From Pontibacterium granulatum (GTDB lineage Bacteria > Pseudomonadota > Gammaproteobacteria > Pseudomonadales > Balneatricaceae): a DNA stretch of 64,000 bases. A model generated the notes under the pieces. It searched no databases. It was not told the DNA's origin and saw only the letters and a program-made list of their open reading frames with translations. Shown in pieces: positions 17,616-26,326 of this stretch. Position numbers and translations under genes: made by a program. The stretch lies in contig NZ_JASBRH010000013.1 in assembly GCF_029961155.1 (NCBI RefSeq), positions 1 through 64,000 on the forward strand. Direction: 5' to 3'. Every line of letters begins with the position of its first letter. Within the stretch, counting starts at the first letter, position 1.

Positions 17616-18773
17616 TTAGCTGAACTCACGCAGGATTTCACGCGCGATAATCACACGCTGAATCTCACTGGTGCCTTCGTAGATCGAGGTGATACGCACA
17701 TCGCGGGTGTAGCGCTCCAGTGGGTATTCCTGCATATAGCCGTAGCCACCCAGCATCTGCAGTGCGCTGTAACACGCCTGGTTTGCCTTCTCGCTGGCAA
17801 ACACTTTCGCCATAGATGCTTCCTTGGCGAATGGCAGACCACGCTCTTTGCGATCCGCTGCAGACATCAACAGTAAACGCGCGGCTTCCAGTTCGGTGTA
17901 ACGGTCCGCCATCATCCACTGCAGGCCCTGGAAATCAGAGATTGGACGACCAAACTGCTTACGCTCCTGGATATACGCAGTCGCATAGTCCATCGCCGCC
18001 AGGCCTACACCCAGCGCCAGGGAACCGATGCCGATGCGGCCACCGGCCAGCTCGGCCACCGCCAGTCGGAAACCGTCGTTCAGCTTGCCCAGGATTGCAG
18101 ATTCCGGCACTTCTACATTCTCAAAGTGCACTTCGTTGGTCGCAGAGCCGTGCTGGCCCATCTTCTTCTCGGCAGGTGCTACGGTGATACCCGGTGTACC
18201 GGCTTCCACCAGGAAGCAGGTGATGCCTTTGCCTTTCTTCGCGTCCGGGTCAGTGACTGCCCACACTACAAATACACCGGCAAATTCGGCACTGGTGATC
18301 CACTGCTTAGTTCCGGAGATCGCGTAGCCGTTTTCGGTTTTGACTGCTTTGGCCCGCATAGAGGCAGGGTCGGAACCGGCACCGGATTCGGTCAGGCAGA
18401 AGCTGCCGGCACGGTATTCACCGCTGCAGATCAGCGGCAGGTATTTGTCTTTCTGCTCTTCGGTACCCATCGCCTGGATCACTTCCGCCACCATGTTGGT
18501 TACGGACATGGTCACGGCGGTGGATGCACAGGCGCGGGCGATCTCAGTCATCGCCAGACTGAACGCAACAACGCCAGCCTCAGTACCGCCATACTGGCCT
18601 TTGATGTTCAGGCCCATAAAGCCCAACTCGGCGAGCTTTTTACAATTTTCCAGCAGGATGGATTTATCTTTGGTCTGATCCAGCTTTTCCGCTACAGGTG
18701 CCAGTTCGGTCTCGGCAAAACGTTTTGCGGTGTCCTGGATGAGTTGTTGTTCTTCTGTCAGAGAAAGGTCCAT
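17616..18773 (-). CDS. acyl-CoA dehydrogenase (short/branched-chain type)
   Basis: This 385-residue flavoprotein has the typical three-part acyl-CoA dehydrogenase layout: an N-terminal helical domain, the beta domain with CLTESGAGSDPASMRAKAV and KQWITSAEFAGVFVV, and a C-terminal helical domain with IYEGTSEIQRVIIAREIL carrying the catalytic Glu. The length and sequence fit short- or branched-chain enzymes. I place the start at ATG 18773 behind GTGGAGA; the GTG at 18785 is less likely. It is the first gene of the operon and has a promoter overlapping a LiuR-like palindrome. Confidence 0.88.
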   Translation of the reverse strand: MDLSLTEEQQLIQDTAKRFAETELAPVAEKLDQTKDKSILLENCKKLAELGFMGLNIKGQYGGTEAGVVAFSLAMTEIARACASTAVTMSVTNMVAEVIQAMGTEEQKDKYLPLICSGEYRAGSFCLTESGAGSDPASMRAKAVKTENGYAISGTKQWITSAEFAGVFVVWAVTDPDAKKGKGITCFLVEAGTPGITVAPAEKKMGQHGSATNEVHFENVEVPESAILGKLNDGFRLAVAELAGGRIGIGSLALGVGLAAMDYATAYIQERKQFGRPISDFQGLQWMMADRYTELEAARLLLMSAADRKERGLPFAKEASMAKVFASEKANQACYSALQMLGGYGYMQEYPLERYTRDVRITSIYEGTSEIQRVIIAREILREFS

Positions 18774-18802
18774 CAGGGTCTCCACTTAAGGGTTTACCCT
18801 AA

Positions 18803-18832
18803 TCTATACCCCAAATTTACGTTTACGTAAAC
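18803..18832 (-). promoter_or_regulatory. promoter with overlapping LiuR-like operator for the acyl-CoA operon
   Basis: On the minus strand TTTACG (18831-18826) and TATAGA (18808-18803) are separated by 17 bp, a good sigma-70 layout. The perfect palindrome GTTTACGTAAAC (18821-18832), within TTTACGTTTACGTAAAC, overlaps the -35. It resembles operators of LiuR-type MerR regulators that control branched-chain acyl-CoA catabolism. No LiuR gene is in the window. Confidence 0.6.
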
Positions 18833-19157
18833 ATCAATCTCGTGCACCAGATACAAACCCAGGTTCCGTTCAACAGCCTGAATCGCCCTGCAGACTCCTG
18901 CCTTCGTACGCTGTCGGCCAATCACCTCCTGATCATGCTGCAAGTGCGGCATATCCAAAAGATTAATCCCCTGATGAAAATTGAGCACGATGCCCTTCCA
19001 ATCTCATCAAATGATCAAGCCTCCAATCGGTTAACCCACGTCCTTACCGCATGAAATGGCTTTATAGGGCTGGATGAACTGCATGGCACGGTTCCTGCTG
19101 GAGTCTGCGGCAGCACTTTCCCACGGGATACAACGACTTGGAGAGATCGAATACACG
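18833..19157. other. intergenic stretch without a supported gene
   Basis: Upstream of the divergent chemoreceptor. Short ORFs on both strands (18794-18988 minus, 18842-19054 plus) show no recognisable family features. It presumably holds the receptor's promoter. An in-frame ATG at 19074 would extend the receptor by 28 residues, but that extension has no PAS-like character. Confidence 0.4.
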
Positions 19158-20717
19158 ATGAATAACGATAAAAATAAACATCCATCGGATAATGACATTC
19201 TTGTAGTGACCACCGATCCGAACGCCAATATCCGCTATGTAAGCGATGACTTCTGCCGGTTATCCGGTTACGCCCGAGAAGAGCTTTACGGTAAGAACAT
19301 CAAAATACTGCGCCATCCCCAGATGCCTGCGGGGCCGTTTGATCAACTATGGGAAACGGTGACTGCCGGCCAACCCTGGATGGGGATCATCCTTAATCGC
19401 AACCGCCGGGGTGACGATATGTGGCTGGATACCTACATCATTCCCACCTTGGAGAACGACGCCGTCAGCGAATACCAGGTTGTCTATCGACAACCTTCGA
19501 AACAGGTCATGCGGTTCGCACAATCGATCTACCAGCAGCGACTTCAGGGCAAGACCCCACCAGCACTTTCCAGAAAACAGTTTGAACTTGGAACCCGACT
19601 CAGCCTGTTTGCACTGTTATCGCTATCCCCAATACTTGGCTGGATGCTATGGCAGCAACCCAGCACCGGGTCATACATTGCAGCCTCGCTGTCGGCCGTT
19701 CTGGCTATAACCGGATGCAAATTGCTGACACGTAGATTCCAGCGACTGGTGAATTCCAGTCGCAGCATTGTCAGCCATCCGGTCAAACAGCTAATCTACA
19801 CCGGCTCAACCGATGATATTGGACAGCTTGAGTTGGTTCAGTGCCAATTGCAGTCCCAACTGGATGCTGTCTTGCGCCGCGTTCAGGATGCGTCAAACGA
19901 GGTCAAACGCAGCTCCGATACCTCCGATAAGGTGATGAACGCTACCTTCGATAATCTGCAGGCACAGACCAACGCCCTTGAACAGATAGCGGTGACCGTC
20001 GAGGAGATGACCGCCACTACCAGCAATATGGCGGAAAACACCCAACTCGCGTTGGATCAGGTCAATCGAGTGCAGCAGGATGCCGAGGTCGGGACCGGTG
20101 TGGTTCACCAGGCAGTAGATGCCATTAAGCAGCTGGATGCGGCGATAGACACCATCGGTGAAAACCTTACGAGCCTGGAAGCCCGCAATTCCCAGATCGA
20201 TAAGGTGGTCGAAGTTATCCACGATATTGCCGAGCAAACCAATCTACTGGCGCTGAACGCCGCCATTGAAGCGGCGCGAGCCGGGGAGAACGGACGTGGC
20301 TTTGCTGTCGTCGCCGACGAAGTCCGTTCGCTCGCATTGCGTACCCGTATGTCCACCCAGGAGATCGGCAAAATCATTGAGGGCCTGCAAGCAGAAACCC
20401 GCGACATCTCGTCAGCCATAAAAAGCGGTCAGAGCCTGGCTGATTCCACAGTCGAGCGCATTGAAGAAGCGGGCCATAACCTGATCTCGATTCTGAGTGC
20501 TGTCGATGTCATCAGCGGCATGACTTCCGAAATTGCCAGCTCAACCCATCAACAGAGTGCTGCCACCCAAGAGGTGAATGCGCAGATCCACACCATCAGC
20601 AACGCTGCCAGCCAGGTTTCAGACGAGGCGGAGAAAACACTCGAGATGAATCGCTCCACCCTTCGCCTGGCCAACATGCAAAGTAATATGGTGGAACGGA
20701 TTATCTCACGGCAATAA
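19158..20717 (+). CDS. PAS-domain methyl-accepting chemotaxis protein (Aer-like)
   Basis: About 519 residues. An N-terminal PAS domain (about 15-115; DPNANIRYVSDDFCRLSGY) is followed by a hydrophobic pair of segments around residues 155-200, a linker and a long coiled-coil signalling domain with the canonical hairpin tip [19 protein letters not shown] near residue 360. No periplasmic domain is present. This is the Aer layout, in which a cytoplasmic PAS (FAD in E. coli Aer) senses redox state or energy. ATG 19158 is preferred (GGAGAG upstream); 19074 is an alternative start. Confidence 0.88.
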   Translation: MNNDKNKHPSDNDILVVTTDPNANIRYVSDDFCRLSGYAREELYGKNIKILRHPQMPAGPFDQLWETVTAGQPWMGIILNRNRRGDDMWLDTYIIPTLENDAVSEYQVVYRQPSKQVMRFAQSIYQQRLQGKTPPALSRKQFELGTRLSLFALLSLSPILGWMLWQQPSTGSYIAASLSAVLAITGCKLLTRRFQRLVNSSRSIVSHPVKQLIYTGSTDDIGQLELVQCQLQSQLDAVLRRVQDASNEVKRSSDTSDKVMNATFDNLQAQTNALEQIAVTVEEMTATTSNMAENTQLALDQVNRVQQDAEVGTGVVHQAVDAIKQLDAAIDTIGENLTSLEARNSQIDKVVEVIHDIAEQTNLLALNAAIEAARAGENGRGFAVVADEVRSLALRTRMSTQEIGKIIEGLQAETRDISSAIKSGQSLADSTVERIEEAGHNLISILSAVDVISGMTSEIASSTHQQSAATQEVNAQIHTISNAASQVSDEAEKTLEMNRSTLRLANMQSNMVERIISRQ

Positions 20718-20846
20718 CACAGAAACTGCTGTACAAAAAGAAACCAAATCAAAAACTGAGTGACCTCCGTCAATTTCGGTAACTTGCAGAGTGTTAGCGC
20801 GTGAGTAGAATAGGCCCGCGACAATAACAATAACAACGGCTCTGTT

Positions 20847-21311
20847 ATGGGAAAAATACTTGTAAGTGCTTGTCTGATGGGCGACTCGGTCCGTTACGAC
20901 GGCGGTCACTCACTCATCGATCACCCGGTAATTCAGCGTTGGAACGACGAGGGGCGGCTCGTCAAAATCTGCCCTGAATGTTCTGGTGGATTACCAACAC
21001 CGCGCCCACCGGCAGAAACTCAGTCCAAGTTTCCAATTTTGATCACCGATCGCACCGGTGAAGATGTGACCCCTGCCTTCCTGCTGGGCGCGGAAAAAAC
21101 ACTGGAACGCGCGAAGAAAGAGAAGGTGTGCTGCGCTTTGATGAAAGCCAACAGCCCCTCTTGCGGCAACACGCAAATTTATGACGGCTCGTTTTCCGGC
21201 CAGCTAACAGAAGGTAGCGGTGTTGCTGCCTCTGAGCTTTTACGCAACGGCATTCCGGTGTTTAATGAACACCAACTGGAAGATCTGCTCCAGTTTGTTT
21301 CAGAACGCTAG
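20847..21311 (+). CDS. DUF523 / TudS-like protein
   Basis: A 154-residue protein with the conserved cysteine pattern of DUF523: SACLMGDSVRYDG at the N-terminus, CPECSGGLPTPRPPAE, and MKANSPSCG further on. TudS, a characterised member, uses a 4Fe-4S cluster on such cysteines to desulfurise 2-thiouracil. Whether this protein has the same substrate is unknown. It stands alone between a chemoreceptor and mscS, 58 bp upstream of the latter. Confidence 0.85.
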   Translation: MGKILVSACLMGDSVRYDGGHSLIDHPVIQRWNDEGRLVKICPECSGGLPTPRPPAETQSKFPILITDRTGEDVTPAFLLGAEKTLERAKKEKVCCALMKANSPSCGNTQIYDGSFSGQLTEGSGVAASELLRNGIPVFNEHQLEDLLQFVSER

Positions 21312-21369
21312 AGACCTCCGCACACTGCGACGGTTCTCTGGCTAAAATCGCTACCAGGGAGCCTTTGCG

Positions 21370-22194
21370 ATGCAAGAGGAACTTAAAGCCTTCACCCACT
21401 TGTACACCCTCATCGTCGACTTTTTCGTCAATTACAGTTTCCAGGTCATTGGCGCGATAATCATTTTTATAATCGGCCTGATCGTCGCCCGCTGGATAAG
21501 CAACATCACCCTGCGCATCTGCGAACGGAATGAGATCGACATCACGCTGCGCCTGTTTATCTCCAACTGTGTACGCCTGCTGTTTATCGCCATGATCGCG
21601 GTGATCTGTTTGGGCAAATTCGGTATCAGCGTCGCCCCGTTTGTGGCCGCAATCGGTGCAATATCCCTGAGCGCAGGTTTGGCGTTACAAGGGGTTTTCT
21701 CCAACTACGGCGCAGGCTTCACCATCGTCCTTACGCGCCCATTTGTGGTTGGCAACACCATAACCATCAACGACATCACCGGCATCGTAGAAGAGATCAA
21801 GCTGGCCTACACTCAGCTCTCCACCGAAGACGGCGAGATCATCACGATCCCGAACAAACACATTGTCGGCGAGGTGATCACCAACTCCTTTGGTAACAAA
21901 GTGGTGGAAGCAAGTATTGGTATCAGCTACAGCGCCGATGCCAATCATGCTATCAAGGTCGTGCGAAGCACCCTGGAGGGCTTTAACGAGGTAACGTCCG
22001 AACCTGCCCCACAGGTAGGTATAGAAGGGTTTGGCGACTCCTCCGTGGATATCGGCTACCGTTATTGGGTACCCACGCAACGTTATTTCGAGGTGCAGTA
22101 TCAAGTGAACCTGGCGCTGTATAACGCGTTTAAAGAGGAAGGTATCGAGATTCCGTTCCCACAACGCGAAGTCATGCTGAAGAACAGCGCTTAA
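21370..22194 (+). CDS. mscS: small-conductance mechanosensitive channel, MscS family
   Basis: The 274-residue length matches E. coli MscS (286). Three membrane segments (about 20-45, 55-80 and 88-115) are followed by a cytoplasmic beta and alpha/beta domain. The pore-lining TM3 is rich in Gly and Ala (AIGAISLSAGLALQG) and leads into FSNYGAGFTIVLTRPF, a hallmark of the family. The channel releases solutes on hypo-osmotic shock. GGAG precedes the ATG. A perfect 11-bp palindrome follows the gene. Confidence 0.92.
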   Translation: MQEELKAFTHLYTLIVDFFVNYSFQVIGAIIIFIIGLIVARWISNITLRICERNEIDITLRLFISNCVRLLFIAMIAVICLGKFGISVAPFVAAIGAISLSAGLALQGVFSNYGAGFTIVLTRPFVVGNTITINDITGIVEEIKLAYTQLSTEDGEIITIPNKHIVGEVITNSFGNKVVEASIGISYSADANHAIKVVRSTLEGFNEVTSEPAPQVGIEGFGDSSVDIGYRYWVPTQRYFEVQYQVNLALYNAFKEEGIEIPFPQREVMLKNSA

Positions 22195-22211
22195 GACTTA
22201 ATCTAAACAGA

Positions 22212-22241
22212 GGTATGTGCGCTTAAAAAGGCGCACATACC
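22212..22241. terminator. strong hairpin downstream of mscS, no T-tract
   Basis: GGTATGTGCGC and GCGCACATACC pair perfectly (11 bp) around an 8-base A-rich loop. It lies 18 bp after the mscS stop. Neither side has the run of T expected of a classical intrinsic terminator, so it may be a Rho-related or RNA-stabilising hairpin. Confidence 0.5.
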
Positions 22242-22377
22242 CTGCCAAAACAGCCAAATATCTGCCCTTTTCTCCCGCTCAGGACTAATTGATCCATTGC
22301 AACGCTTGGCAGGCCGCTGCCCGCACCCTAAAATGTCCGCCTTTCAAAGACAGAATTCATTCATGGGTTAAGGATTT

Positions 22378-24099
22378 ATGCGCGCAAGCCAATATCTGAT
22401 TGCTACTCTCAAAGAGACCCCCTCCGACGCAGAGGTTATCAGCCACCAGCTGATGCTGCGTGCTGGTATGATCCGTAAACTGGCGTCCGGTTTGTACACC
22501 TGGCTGCCAATGGGCCTGAAAACCCTGCGCAAAGTGGAAAAGATTGTTCGTGACGAGATGAACAAATCTGGCGCTCAGGAAGTCCTGATGCCCGCGATCC
22601 AGCCGGCAGAACTGTGGCAGGAATCCGGCCGCTGGGAGCAATACGGCCCGGAACTGCTGCGCGTAAACGATCGCCACAGCCGCGAATTCTGCGTTGGTCC
22701 GACCCATGAAGAAGTTATCACCGACATGGTGCGTAACGAGCTGCAGAGCTACAAGCAGCTGCCGGTTAACTTCTACCAGATCCAGACCAAATTCCGTGAC
22801 GAGATCCGTCCACGTTTTGGTGTGATGCGCTCCCGCGAGTTCATCATGAAGGATGCGTATTCCTTCCACATCGGCAAAGAATCCCTGCAGGAAACGTACG
22901 ATGTGATGCACCAGACCTACGTGAACATCTTCGACCGCCTGGGCCTGGACTACCGTCCGGTACAGGCTGACAGCGGCTCAATCGGTGGCGACGCTTCCCA
23001 CGAATTCCACGTACTGGCTGAATCCGGTGAAGACGACATCGCATTCTCCGATACCAGCGACTACGCAGCGAACATCGAACTGGCTGAAGCCCTGACACCG
23101 GCAGGTGAGCTGGCGGCACCAACTCAGGAGATGACCCTGGTTGATACACCAGACGCAAAAACTATTGCGGATCTGGTCGAAAAGTACAACCAGCCGATCG
23201 AGAAAACCATCAAGACTCTGATCGTACAAGCATCCGAAGAGTGTGAAGCGGACTTTGTTGCGCTGATCGTACGTGGTGACCACGAGCTGAACGAGATCAA
23301 AGCCGAAAAACTGCCTCAGGTAGCTGAACCGCTGACCATGGCATCCGAAGACGACTTCCGCGACGTCATCGGCGCAGGCGCAGGTTCCCTGGGTCCTGTA
23401 AACCTGAACATCCCATGCATCATCGACCGCGCGGTATCCAAGTCTTCTGACTTCGGTGCAGGCGCCAACATCGATGGCAAACACTACTTCGGCGTGAACT
23501 GGGGCCGCGACGTCGAGATGCCGGAAGTGGCAGACCTGCGTAACGTGGTGGAAGGCGACCCAAGCCCGGACGGCCAGGGTAAGCTGGTGATCAAACGCGG
23601 TATCGAAGTGGGCCACATCTTCCAGCTGGGCCAGAAGTACTCCGAAGCCCTGAACGCAACCGTTCTGGACGAGAACGGTAAGTCCGTTGTGATGGACATG
23701 GGTTGTTACGGTATCGGTGTCACTCGCGTTGTAGCGGCTGCCATCGAGCAGAACAACGACGACCGCGGCATCATCTGGCCTGAATCCATCGCACCATTCA
23801 CCGTTGCGATTGTGGCACTGAAGTACGAGAAATCCGAAGAAGTGCGTACTGAAGCTGAACGTCTGTACGAAGAGCTGACTGCAGCGGGCTACGATGTATT
23901 GCTGGATGACCGCGCTAAAGTAAGCCCGGGGGTGAAGTTTGCCGACATGGAGCTGATCGGTATCCCTCACCGCGTGGTGATCTCCGATCGTGGCATCAAG
24001 GCCGGTACCGTTGAGTACAAAGGCCGCCGCGACGAAGACAAACAGGAAGTTGCTCTGGATCAGATTGCTGACCTGCTGAAGCAGAACGTCAAAGCCTGA
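22378..24099 (+). CDS. proS: prolyl-tRNA synthetase
   Basis: This 573-residue class II aminoacyl-tRNA synthetase charges tRNA-Pro. The opening [20 protein letters not shown] is typical of bacterial ProS. Motif 2 lies in [26 protein letters not shown] and motif 3 in [12 protein letters not shown]. Between motifs 2 and 3 (about 225-400) is the YbaK-like editing insertion that removes mischarged Ala. The C-terminal anticodon-binding domain follows. AAGGA precedes the ATG and a strong terminator follows. Confidence 0.96.
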   Translation: MRASQYLIATLKETPSDAEVISHQLMLRAGMIRKLASGLYTWLPMGLKTLRKVEKIVRDEMNKSGAQEVLMPAIQPAELWQESGRWEQYGPELLRVNDRHSREFCVGPTHEEVITDMVRNELQSYKQLPVNFYQIQTKFRDEIRPRFGVMRSREFIMKDAYSFHIGKESLQETYDVMHQTYVNIFDRLGLDYRPVQADSGSIGGDASHEFHVLAESGEDDIAFSDTSDYAANIELAEALTPAGELAAPTQEMTLVDTPDAKTIADLVEKYNQPIEKTIKTLIVQASEECEADFVALIVRGDHELNEIKAEKLPQVAEPLTMASEDDFRDVIGAGAGSLGPVNLNIPCIIDRAVSKSSDFGAGANIDGKHYFGVNWGRDVEMPEVADLRNVVEGDPSPDGQGKLVIKRGIEVGHIFQLGQKYSEALNATVLDENGKSVVMDMGCYGIGVTRVVAAAIEQNNDDRGIIWPESIAPFTVAIVALKYEKSEEVRTEAERLYEELTAAGYDVLLDDRAKVSPGVKFADMELIGIPHRVVISDRGIKAGTVEYKGRRDEDKQEVALDQIADLLKQNVKA

Positions 24100-24118
24100 T
24101 CAGTTCCTGCCGCTCCCA

Positions 24119-24150
24119 GAAAAGCCACGGCACCTGCTGTGGCTTTTTTA
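24119..24150 (+). terminator. intrinsic terminator of proS
   Basis: AAAAGCCACGGCACCTGCTG followed by TGGCTTTTTTATT: a GC-rich stem with a six-T tract, 20 bp past the proS stop. Confidence 0.88.
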
Positions 24151-24446
24151 TTTCTGCCAATACAAGTGCTCTCTACGCCTTACCGCTACACATCAAAAAA
24201 TAGCGCTTCAACCATGCAAACAAGCGTTTAATTTTTTTTACATTTTTGATCATTGCACCTTGTCTTAAACAACTATGTTGGTGTAAAACTTACAGCTCGG
24301 TAGAGGAACTACCGAACAAAAATAAGAATAATATTGTACTGATCTAGGCACGAATTCGGTGCGCCGTTAATCTCCGGCGCGGACAGACTGATTATATTTT
24401 AACCAGCGCCCGGTGATCTAAATTTAGTACTCAGACAGGATAAAAG
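24151..24446 (+). promoter_or_regulatory. AT-rich leader region of the chemosensory operon
   Basis: This 296-bp gene-free region precedes the Chp-like operon. It contains a run of nine T near 24230, a small hairpin (CGGTAG..CTACCG near 24298-24316) and GCGCCGTTAATCTCCGGCGC near 24361-24380. No -35/-10 pair was convincing and none of the riboswitch classes I know was recognised. A long leader with two hairpins is possible. Confidence 0.4.
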
Positions 24447-25268
24447 ATGAATATTGGATCGTTTGGTTTTCCTGCCGACCAGCTGGTTAAACTCGAAAAA
24501 ATTCTCAAGCTCTCAAAAAATAACCGCTACCTGCTGACCGAGTTTGACCCTAATCACCTACCTGACCTATTGCTTGTCTTTGGCATCGAAAACCTCGACG
24601 CCGAAGCAATTGCCGCGTTGCCACGCGGTTACCAGTCTCGCCTGATCATAGTCTCCAAAGAGAAACCAACTGATACCAGCGTTTCACACCTGGGCTACCC
24701 GCTTGTCTCATCTCGTGTTGTTCGCACCCTGGACCAGATGACCTCCGAGAACGAGGAGTACAATCCCGAAGAGTCAGCTAGCACAAATGAAGATAAGGAA
24801 AACCTGTTCCAGAAGTATGCGGCCCAGGCGGAAAGCGCACACCGCGCCGCTGAAGAAACCATCAGTGAGCGCAACGGCTATAACGTGCTGGTTGTGGACG
24901 ACAGCCATGCAATGCAACAGGCCCTGGCAACGGAACTACAGAAGCTACCACAAGCAGTTGAGATTGACTTTGCCGATGATGGCGAAAGTGCACTGGAAAA
25001 AGTGGAAAGCAACCAATACGACTTTATGTTTCTGGATATCGTTATGCCGGGTATCGACGGGTTTGAAACCTGCTCCCGGATGCGCGAACAGCCAGCACTG
25101 AAGAAAACCCCGATCATTATGCTCTCCTCCAAAAACTCTCCTTTGGATGAGGTAAAGGGCATTATGTCAGGGTGCTCAACCTACCTGACCAAACCGATTA
25201 ACCCGGATGAATTCCAGAAGGTGATTAATCGCGTATCCAATTGGGTAGCTGAATTTAAAAAAGACTAA
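24447..25268 (+). CDS. response regulator with novel N-terminal domain, PilG-like position
   Basis: The 273-residue protein has a C-terminal receiver (about 145-270) with DD at 151-152, phosphoacceptor Asp197 (FMFLDIVMPG) and Lys249 (YLTKP). The first 100 residues form a separate domain with alternating hydrophobic segments (LLLVFGIENLDAEAIAALP) that I do not recognise; it may be a degenerate receiver-like or Fis-like fold. An acidic linker joins the two. In Pil-Chp systems the first regulator, PilG, is a bare receiver, so the extra domain is unusual. It is the first gene of the operon, 60 bp before the second regulator. Confidence 0.8.
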   Translation: MNIGSFGFPADQLVKLEKILKLSKNNRYLLTEFDPNHLPDLLLVFGIENLDAEAIAALPRGYQSRLIIVSKEKPTDTSVSHLGYPLVSSRVVRTLDQMTSENEEYNPEESASTNEDKENLFQKYAAQAESAHRAAEETISERNGYNVLVVDDSHAMQQALATELQKLPQAVEIDFADDGESALEKVESNQYDFMFLDIVMPGIDGFETCSRMREQPALKKTPIIMLSSKNSPLDEVKGIMSGCSTYLTKPINPDEFQKVINRVSNWVAEFKKD

Positions 25269-25328
25269 AAGAACTGATTAAAAATCAGCCAATACGCGAA
25301 TAAGCAAGAGAAAAGAACGGGACCCAAC

Positions 25329-25694
25329 ATGTCATCACCTAAAATCCTCGTAGTTGAAGATGATGCAGTACAGCAATTGCACATCTGTAAACTCCTCAAC
25401 TCTATCGACGCAGAAGTTATTGTTGCCACCAATGGCAGCGAAGGCGTACAGAAAGCGCAGGAAGAGAAACCTGATCTGATTTTTATGGACGTGGTGATGC
25501 CAGAAGTCGACGGTTTTGCCGCATGCCGCCAGATCACCCAAGACGCCGCCACTAAAGATATTCCTGTTGTGATTGTTTCCAGCAAAAACCAGGAAGCAGA
25601 CAAAGTATGGGCACAACTGCAAGGCGCTAAAGCCGTCGTCGGCAAGCCATACGACGACGAAGAGATTCTTAATCACGTACGCGAACTGTTGTAA
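25329..25694 (+). CDS. single-domain response regulator, PilH/CheY-like
   Basis: A 121-residue stand-alone receiver with acidic residues at 10-12 (VEDDA), phosphoacceptor Asp54 (IFMDVVMPE), a Ser switch residue (VIVSSKN) and Lys106 (VVGKPY). With no output domain it should act by protein contact, like CheY or PilH. In Pil-Chp systems PilH follows PilG directly, as here. It may be a phosphate sink or the effector toward pili, flagella or c-di-GMP enzymes. Confidence 0.88.
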   Translation: MSSPKILVVEDDAVQQLHICKLLNSIDAEVIVATNGSEGVQKAQEEKPDLIFMDVVMPEVDGFAACRQITQDAATKDIPVVIVSSKNQEADKVWAQLQGAKAVVGKPYDDEEILNHVRELL

Positions 25695-25759
25695 GCAACA
25701 CCCGACTTGGGAGTGAATGAATCAGTCCCGAAAATAGAAACGACCTAAGGAGACGGTAG

Positions 25760-26245
25760 ATGGAAGCTGAACTGTTCGATCTTACAGAGCCCCCGGAGGA
25801 CTTTCAGGAAGTCCGCCACGGTTTCGAAGTGGCAAGCAATCACCTGTTGGTGCCCCGCGACCTGTACTCCGAATTGATCAGCCGTCCACGTATCTGCCGC
25901 ATCCCGACTACACCAATCTGGTTCAGCGGTTTTATTAACCACCGTGGTGAGACAGTGCCGATCTTCGACCTGGCAGCCCTCATTGGGGAAGGTGAAACCG
26001 ACACCGGTGAGAAACCCAAGCGCTGGGTACTGCTGCTGGATGAGCAGCCTTACATGGTAGGCATCCTGCTGTCCGAGCCCCCTGCAGCCCTTGTAGCGCC
26101 AACACCACTGGATGAGACGGCCGCCAAGCACCTGAGTGAAGCGCTGCGCGCGCACACCCATGGGTACGTTGAACACAAAGGTAGGGTCTGGGCCGAACTG
26201 AACCACCGCCAGTTTTTTGCGGCGGTTAAAGAACGCTTTTCATGA
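25760..26245 (+). CDS. CheW/PilI-like coupling protein
   Basis: This 161-residue protein has a CheW-type SH3-like double barrel: LVPRDLYSELISRP at the start, FSGFINHRGETVPIFDLAALIG as the conserved core, and RWVLLLDEQPYMVGILL. It couples the receptor to the CheA-like kinase at the inner face of the membrane. AGGAGA is well placed before the ATG. It corresponds in position to PilI of the Pil-Chp cluster. Confidence 0.85.
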   Translation: MEAELFDLTEPPEDFQEVRHGFEVASNHLLVPRDLYSELISRPRICRIPTTPIWFSGFINHRGETVPIFDLAALIGEGETDTGEKPKRWVLLLDEQPYMVGILLSEPPAALVAPTPLDETAAKHLSEALRAHTHGYVEHKGRVWAELNHRQFFAAVKERFS

Positions 26246-26326
26246 CACGGGGCACCGCGCCACCCTCCCCGTAGCCGCCTGTAACGGCACAGGCAAACAG
26301 ATAAACTCTGACGAGGTACGAAGGTA

